Assembly: GCA_018287875.1 (NCBI GenBank)
Contig: JAGVVL010000002.1
Coordinates: 8,122,001-8,186,000, forward strand
Direction: 5' to 3'
Length of the DNA stretch: 64,000 nucleotides
Source: Nigrospora sphaerica
Lineage: Eukaryota > Ascomycota > Sordariomycetes > Amphisphaeriales > Apiosporaceae
The position numbers and the translations under genes are program-made. Below the pieces are notes generated by a model. The model worked only from the letters and a program-made list of their open reading frames with translations. It did no database searches and was not told the origin of the DNA. Of this stretch, positions 58,077 to 64,000 are shown in pieces (within the stretch, counting starts at the first letter, position 1; every line of letters starts with the position of its first letter).

Positions 58077-59196
58077 TTTTCAGATGCAACTGATGCGCGC
58101 ATAGGAAACTCGTCTGCGCTTCAAGCAATACGGCAGTAGCGGAGACGGTGTGCTCTTTAGAGGCTGACGTCAAAGATCCCCAGGACGCGGTACGTGCCCG
58201 CGGATGTGCCTGCCACTTAACACGGGTGGCGTGCGGTTGGGAAGTAGGCGCGCCATCACGTGCATGGCGCTCAAGTGCGGTGGAATGTCGCCAAGGTGCA
58301 TGCTTTCCCGATACCAGGTCAGCTTCATCAACGCTCTTGCTGTTTATTAGCTTGCTACAACCACCTTAGCAACGTTGCAGGACATAGGCAACGAGTGCCC
58401 GCAACAAGCACCGCTTTCTATGGCGCTTTCTACGTCCTAAACAGGAGTCTCCGTCTTCGGCCTGCCTGCGGCGGATGGGGTCCGGGTGCGTGAAAAACCC
58501 AGGTTGGGGATAAATCCACCCCGCTCACTTGCCGGCGGAAACCTTGTTGGAGCTAGAGCCCCGCGGGTTGAGAGACTGACCACAAAGTGCTGGTAGCATC
58601 CATGCTGGCTGAAGCTGCATTTTTCGACCTGCGGACGACGTTCCGCTGTGATACATGGGTATCGAGGGATTCGAGGGATTCGAGCAGTGTCGACCTAGGT
58701 AAGTACTTCACATAGGTAAGGAAGTACATGTAGCTAAGGCGATCTATGGCTTCCCCTGCTTGGCCCTGCAAACCAGAAGGAGGGTCCTCAGCAATCGAGG
58801 GGTCCGCTGTACATACATCGTACGTAGTGACGCGCACGGGGTTTGGCTGACAGCGAAGGGCTTGGCGCTCTAGCTCCAAACGAGAAATTTGCGAGAGGGA
58901 GGCGGCCCGCAACGGTACTAAGCGTGCAATCGCGTCATCGACACGCATCCGGCACCTGACAAATCAACTGGGCCTGTCGCCGCGCTCAAGCACAATCAAT
59001 TGTACATTCGTTTCGGTTGCTGGAATGCTATAGGCCTACCTCCTCCGTAATCCCAAGTGCAAGGAACTTTCTCAGCAGAGCCGCTTCGTCCATAGTAAGA
59101 CGTGTGTGCCTTACCAATCCCGCCTCGCGCCCGCAGAGACCCCGTATCGCTTAAAACCCACTTCCGTCCCCCTCCTTCCACCACCTCACCTTCTCC
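58077..59196. promoter_or_regulatory. Divergent region, HRQ1 / thioredoxin
   Basis: About 1.1 kb between the divergent HRQ1 and thioredoxin starts, with no supported gene. The last 50 bases before 59197 are C/T-rich, as in fungal leaders. Confidence 0.5.
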
Positions 59197-59872
59197 ATGT
59201 CCACCTTCCTCCGATCAACCATCCAGTCCTCTCTGCGACGCAATCTCTGCAGACCAGCCTTTCACCAGAACATCCGCCAGTTTCACTACACATCGCCCAA
59301 GATGACCGTCCACAACCTCCAGACGTACGTGCTCGCTGCCGCTGCGACTCGCCCGCCCCGCCGCCGCCCGCGTGGGCGGGGCGCACTGGTTGTACCGTGA
59401 TGCTGACTGCTGAGAACAGCCCCGAGGAGTACAAGGAGGCCATCGCCAGCCACGAGATCGTCCTGCTCGACTGCTTCGCCACCTGGTGCGGCCCCTGCAA
59501 GGCCATCGCCCCCCTCCTGGCCAAGTAAGTGCTATCAGTCTATCCTCTGCTCTCTGTTTCTAGGTACAAGCACCACGCGGCGCCGGGTACAAGAGCGCGG
59601 GCATCAGCGGAGACCGGCAGAGATTAAGAGAAAGATGGGAAAACCGATGCTGACGGGCGTTTCGCACTTTCAGGAAGTCGGAGGAAGAGGCGAACAAGAA
59701 CATTTTCTTCGCCAAGATCGACGTCGACGAGCTGCCCGACATCAGCAAGGACCTGGGCATCCGTGCCATGCCCACCTTCTTCATCTTCAAGAACGGCGAG
59801 AAGGTCGACGAGTTCGTCGGCGCCAACCCCGCCGGCCTGGACGCTCTGATCGCGAAGGCCACCAGCGCATAG
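59197..59872 (+). CDS. Thioredoxin with optional mitochondrial presequence
   Basis: A dithiol reductant for peroxiredoxins, ribonucleotide reductase and others. Exons 59197-59324, 59420-59524 and 59674-59872 give 143 aa. The redox site is [12 protein letters not shown] in the second exon; DVDELPDI, the cis-Pro loop AMPTFFIF and the C-terminal FVGANPAGL complete the fold. From the second in-frame ATG at 59302 ([12 protein letters not shown]) the protein is 108 aa, the standard cytosolic length. The 35 residues before it ([20 protein letters not shown] and on to FHYTSPK) are Arg/Ser-rich and lack acids, which is a mitochondrial presequence. One gene may therefore supply both compartments by alternative transcription or leaky scanning (inference). 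The peroxiredoxin at 17172-17899 is a likely client. Confidence 0.93.
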
Positions 59873-61295
59873 ACGGGGCTGCAATGCGTTGAACCTTAGT
59901 GGCCGTCGGGCATTTTCCCTTCTCGTGAGCTTTGCCGGGCCACGGACAGCTACCTAGAGTGCGCCGATAGCATGCAATAGAACAAATAAGATACCCAGGA
60001 AGGATCAGAATCAAACCCAGTCCCCTGTGACGTGTCCCATGTGGTGCATGCTATGTGCCTGTTGGCGATCTGCCATGACCCATACCGGTGGACGTCGCTA
60101 GGTTCGCCAACACCTCCTGACGTACGCCAACAATGTGGAGTCTAGGTGCAGAAGGAGTTGTGAGCATCTGCACCCGATTAAACGTAGCCTGGGCTTCTTA
60201 TAATTATCAGGTTACTATATGGACAAATAGACTTGCTAACTCTTGAGGCTCGGGAGATGAGGCTACTGGCAACCTCGCTAACGTACAGAGAGGACTGAGA
60301 GGTCGATAAGGATGAACCTCGAGTAAGAGGGAAAGTAACATTGAACCTCGCCGGCGGCGGTCCCATAAAGAGAGTTTGCGCGGGCCATGACGAGAGTTCG
60401 CGCGCGACGTCACCCGCGACGTTCAGAAAATTCGCGACGCCGGAAAGCTATACAGCAGTGTCCCGAGAAAGGACTCACAGCGGCAGGAATCGCGGACCTG
60501 CGCGAGGGGTGGGACAACAAACGCCCCAGCAGGGACGTTCTTCGAGCGTGGCTCTGGTACTGTGTAGGGAAGCTGGCGCATTTACTTTGTCCCCCCTCGC
60601 TACGATCTGGTATTGGATGTCAAAAACACGGACGGCCGCAGTTCAGCTACTCTAGATGACCAAGACCCGTTTAGCTTTGTCTGACTCCTACCCGACCACT
60701 TGCTCCTATCTTTACGGAGGAGGAAGAAGGCGGACATCTCAGTACGAATATCGGCACTTCCCGCACTATAGATACGCCCACGCAGGCCGTCCGTGCACGC
60801 AAAGGAACCCCAAAGGCCAGGGTCCCGCGCAGGGACAGGGTGTATGACTTGTAGAGCCTCATAAAATACGAGAAGCTTTCGGGGGTTCCGGCGTCCGACC
60901 CTTGGGGGCGCAGTTCGTGTGCCCTTCCCGCCGTCTGGATCTACCCGCGAAGGGGCACAGACAATCGTCGACCTACGATCCGCCCGGTACGGCTCGTTCG
61001 TGAGTCGCCCGTCCCGGCGACTCGACGGACCCGCTGAATGAGTGTGCCCACACAAAAACGAACAGGATTCCCCGGCGAAAGAAAACTGCTGCCCACGGCA
61101 CGTGCTCTCGGTTACGGGAATGACCAGAGAGCCCATGCGTCGCGGTGCAACGATATTTGAATTAGAAAGAGGGTTACACAGTAAGTCGCGGCATGAGAGA
61201 TAGGCCGGCAGGATGTGATGTACAGAGGCCGTCGTAAACGCCAGGGGGTCATACTATTTACAACCAACTACCAACAGCGGGCGAGGAGGCACCCT
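59873..61295. other. Convergent intergenic, thioredoxin / GMC oxidoreductase
   Basis: About 1.4 kb, no supported gene on either strand. A short repeated motif gaacctcg occurs near 60314 and 60344. Open frames at 60341-60659 have no motifs. Confidence 0.5.
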
Positions 61296-63814
61296 CTACT
61301 GGGCCAGACCGCCCAGAATGGCGTCGGCGGCCTTCTCGGAGATCATGTAGATGGAGATGACGGGGAAGACGCCGATGATCTTGGGGAAGGCGGAGGCGTC
61401 GACGACGCGCAGGCCGTCGACGCCGCGGACGCGGAACTGCGAGTCGAGCACGGCCATGGGGTCGCCGTCGGCGCCGATGGGGGCCGAGCACGAGGCGTGG
61501 TGGCCCCAGGCCTCGTCCTGGATCCACTGCTTGAGGTCCTCGTCCGAGGACACTTCGGCCGGGGGCCAGACGCGCTCGAACTTGGCGTTGCCGACGGCCT
61601 GGGGCACGGCCTCGAGCGCCTTCATGCCGAAGCGCATGCCCTCGACCACGGCCTGCAGGTCCTTCTCGGCGTCTTCACGCGTGGCCGAGCCCTCGAAGAA
61701 GTTGTGGAACGTGATCTTGGGCGGGTCGCGGGGGTTCGCCGATGTCAGGTTGACGCTGCCGCCCTGGTTGCGCGTGTGCGCCTTGAGCACCAGCCAGGTC
61801 CAGTGGTTCTTCTCGGCCAGCGTCAGCGCCTGCTTCGAGTAGCCCGGGAAGTAGCCCTGGAAGCTCGACGGGTTACCGCCCACCCACACGTCGTGCCCGT
61901 TGTCGCCGCCCTCGCTGACCGACGAGTGCATGAACAGGCCCAGCGCCAGTCCGCCCGTAGTGTACGCGCCCTTGAGTGCGCCCACGCCCGTCTTGTACTG
62001 CTCGTAGCACGGGTCGCCCGGCTGCAGGAACGTGCACTTGTCGACCAGGGAGAAGTTGCTCGACGTCTCGCCCGTGACACCGACCTCGTAGCGATCTGCC
62101 GTATGCGGTGGTTAGGGACGGGCGGTTTGATACGGATGGGGGGCAGGGGGTAGCATACCTTGCAAGTTGCGGCCGACGCCGGGCAGATCCTTGATGACGG
62201 GAATGTTGAACTTCTCCAGCTCGTCACGCGGGCCAACACCGGACAGCTTGAGGATCTGGGGGGTGTTGAAGGTACCGCCGGAGACGATGACCTCGCGGCT
62301 GGCCGACACGGAGCCAGGAGTGCCCTTGTTCTCCGTCAGGCTAGCGCGAGGGTCGGCACGGTACAGGCTCTCGCCGTACAGGTAGTCGACGCCGGTGGCC
62401 TTGGGCTTGGCGCCTGAGGTGTCGAAGTTGACCTTGGTGACCAGGGTGTTGAGGGCGATGTCCAGCTGGTACTTCTTGGAGCCATCCGGGTTCTTGGCGT
62501 CGGCAATCTGGGTGACCCAGTCGCGGGGCGACGATCGGCGGTAGTCATAGCCGCTCATGGACAGCGGCAGCTGCGCCAGCACCGTCCTGCTGTCGCGGTC
62601 AGGCGCATCGGTGTTCATATCGGCGAGCAGGAGCTGAAGTACAGGAAATCGTATCAGTTGAGTGGGCCCGCGAGGTTCTGAGCAAAGGAAGACGGGCTTA
62701 CCGAGTTGAGACCGTCGACGAGGCTCGTGAGCTTGTCAAGAGGCAGGATCTGGTTTGGACGTTAGTCTGCAGTCTTCGGTTGAGACAGCCATACAGGAGC
62801 CGGCTCTCACCTTGTTCAGCAGGCCACCGAGGAGACCCCCTTGCAACTTGTTCACAATGGTCAGAAGCCCGCCGACCTTCATACCGGAAGCCTCGGCGCC
62901 GCCAAGGACGACGGAGAGGAGCTTGAAGTCTTGGGCGATGAGGACGATGGGCGTCAGGGCGGTCTTCAGCCATCCGCTGTAGCCGTGGGCGCTGATGTCG
63001 CTGGGGAACGGGGCCTCGTTCTTCTCAATCTTCTTCCAGTAGTTGCGCATGTTATCAGCGCCCCAGCTCTCGTCACCCGTGAGGGTCTTGATGTTTTCCC
63101 AGTCATTCTTGGCCGGATAGATGGCCAAGAGGGCATTGTGCTGGGAGCAACCTATGGAGGGAGGGAGGCCGGGTAAGTATGATGCTTCTCCCCGCCGCGT
63201 TCTACGACGGGCAAGCCCAGCCGGGCCGGAGCCGGTGCTCCAAGGGGGTCGACTTACCTCCGAGGCCGCCGACGCGCGGGTAGTAGTTACCCAGCATCTG
63301 GGCGCCGGGGGGCGGGTTCTTGCCACTGTACAGGTCGCCCTCCTTGGTGCGGTAGGTCAACTTCCTGTCACGCTTCGTCTGCGCCTCGTCCTCGTAGTGG
63401 TGAGTGTAGTAGGCCCAGCTGAGCTCCGTGCGTTCCGAGGCCCAGACGCTCATGGCGGGAATCTGGACCTCACGGGCAGCGCCATGGTCGGCACCGGCAT
63501 CGATCAGCAACACGCTGTGGCCGGCGAGGGCCAGGCGGGCGGCGAGAGGAGAACCACCCGGGCCTGAGCCCACGATGATGTACTCGTAGGTCTTGTTGGG
63601 CGGCGGCGAGGCGGTGCGTTCCGGCCCAAGGGTCTCATAGCGCACCTGCTCGGGGAGGCGCGGGTAAGTGAAGTCGATATCTCGGCTACAGGAAGAAGTC
63701 AACACTCAAGCGTCGCGAGAGACGGGGCACGACGTGTACCCACCTGCTGCCAGCGGCAACGACTGAGGCACTCGCCGAGAGCAGCCCCAAGGGCAAGCTC
63801 GAGGAGAACTTCAT
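61296..63814 (-). CDS. Secreted GMC (glucose-methanol-choline) FAD oxidoreductase
   Basis: Oxidises an alcohol or sugar with FAD and passes electrons to oxygen or another acceptor. Exons (minus) 63814-63744, 63685-63258, 63151-62811, 62749-62702, 62633-62159 and 62095-61296 sum to 720 aa in one frame. The start MKFSSSLPLGLLSASASVVA is a signal peptide. The FAD loop is YIIVGSGPGGSPLAARLA with LLIDAG at strand 2; GLGG|CSQHNALLAIYP spans intron 2; the GMC signature GGTFNTPQILKLSGVGP is in exon 5; NLQ|DRYEVGV spans intron 5. The catalytic His is in GHHASCSAPIG, and the end reads FPVISIYMISEKAADAI. The position that is His or Asn in glucose or choline oxidases is not obvious here, as in several ascomycete GMC subgroups. 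Substrate unknown. It looks complete, ending about 190 bp from the window edge. Confidence 0.93.
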
Positions 63815-64000
63815 GGTGGGGAAAAACCAAAACGAACGAATAGGGTTAATAAAAGAGTGACTTGATGCAACAACGCGGCATCCGGCGATGTATTAAGGAT
63901 CACTGGCTACCAGCGAAGAAGGATCGGGGATGCTTCGACAATGCGCGCGTTGGCGAGAAGATCATATCACACCAGAAGAAAGCAAAAGTCCAGCAGGGTT
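63815..64000 (-). promoter_or_regulatory. Promoter-proximal region of the GMC gene (partial)
   Basis: The remaining bases upstream of the GMC start codon. A short AT-rich stretch (ttaataaaag, about 63846-63855) lies some 35 nt upstream; no specific site is claimed. Confidence 0.35.

Overview
The window is nuclear DNA of a filamentous ascomycete, most likely a Sordariomycete. The evidence is many short introns (about 50-110 nt) with GTACGT/GTAAGT donors and CTAAC/CTGAC branch points, GC-rich coding exons, long AT-richer gaps, and typical fungal families: a highly reducing polyketide synthase (PKS), an FSH1-type hydrolase, a KTR mannosyltransferase, fungal PAT1 and fungal Hrq1. No prokaryotic or viral segment was recognised. 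Exon boundaries below were inferred by eye from splice consensus, reading-frame continuity and family motifs.

Left part (1-15.6 kb): a probable secondary-metabolite cluster. In order it holds the 3' part of an ABC-C (MRP-type) transporter, a cytochrome P450, a highly reducing type I PKS on the minus strand (KS-AT-DH-ER-KR-ACP, 2177 aa, no thioesterase and no methyltransferase) and an FSH1/LovG-like serine hydrolase divergent from the PKS. The natural reading is: PKS builds the chain, the hydrolase releases it, the P450 oxidises it and the transporter exports it. The dehydratase domain has lost both catalytic residues and the enoylreductase cofactor loop is degenerate, so the chain is predicted to be less reduced than the domain list suggests. 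The cluster may continue to the left of the window.

Middle (15.6-29 kb): a 2-Cys peroxiredoxin with an NLS-like tail, a 4.9 kb stretch without a recognisable gene, a 992-residue membrane protein that joins a long repetitive Gly/Ala/Asn-rich ectodomain to a cytochrome b561-like membrane core, an EXPERA (TMEM97/sigma-2 receptor-like) membrane protein, and a decayed LtrA-family membrane-protein gene.

Housekeeping block (30-49 kb): mitochondrial short/branched-chain acyl-CoA dehydrogenase head-to-head with mitochondrial ribosomal protein uS12m, a KTR/GT15 alpha-mannosyltransferase, the mRNA-decapping factor PAT1 convergent with RNA polymerase III subunit RPC37, and a DHA1-type MFS drug/polyamine transporter.

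Right part (52-64 kb): an unusual flavin-dependent halogenase-like enzyme carrying a C-terminal zinc ribbon, tail-to-tail with the Hrq1 helicase; a thioredoxin with two plausible starts (mitochondrial and cytosolic); and a secreted GMC oxidoreductase. The strongest candidates for something undescribed are the dehydratase-dead PKS cluster, the b561 fusion protein and the zinc-ribbon halogenase.
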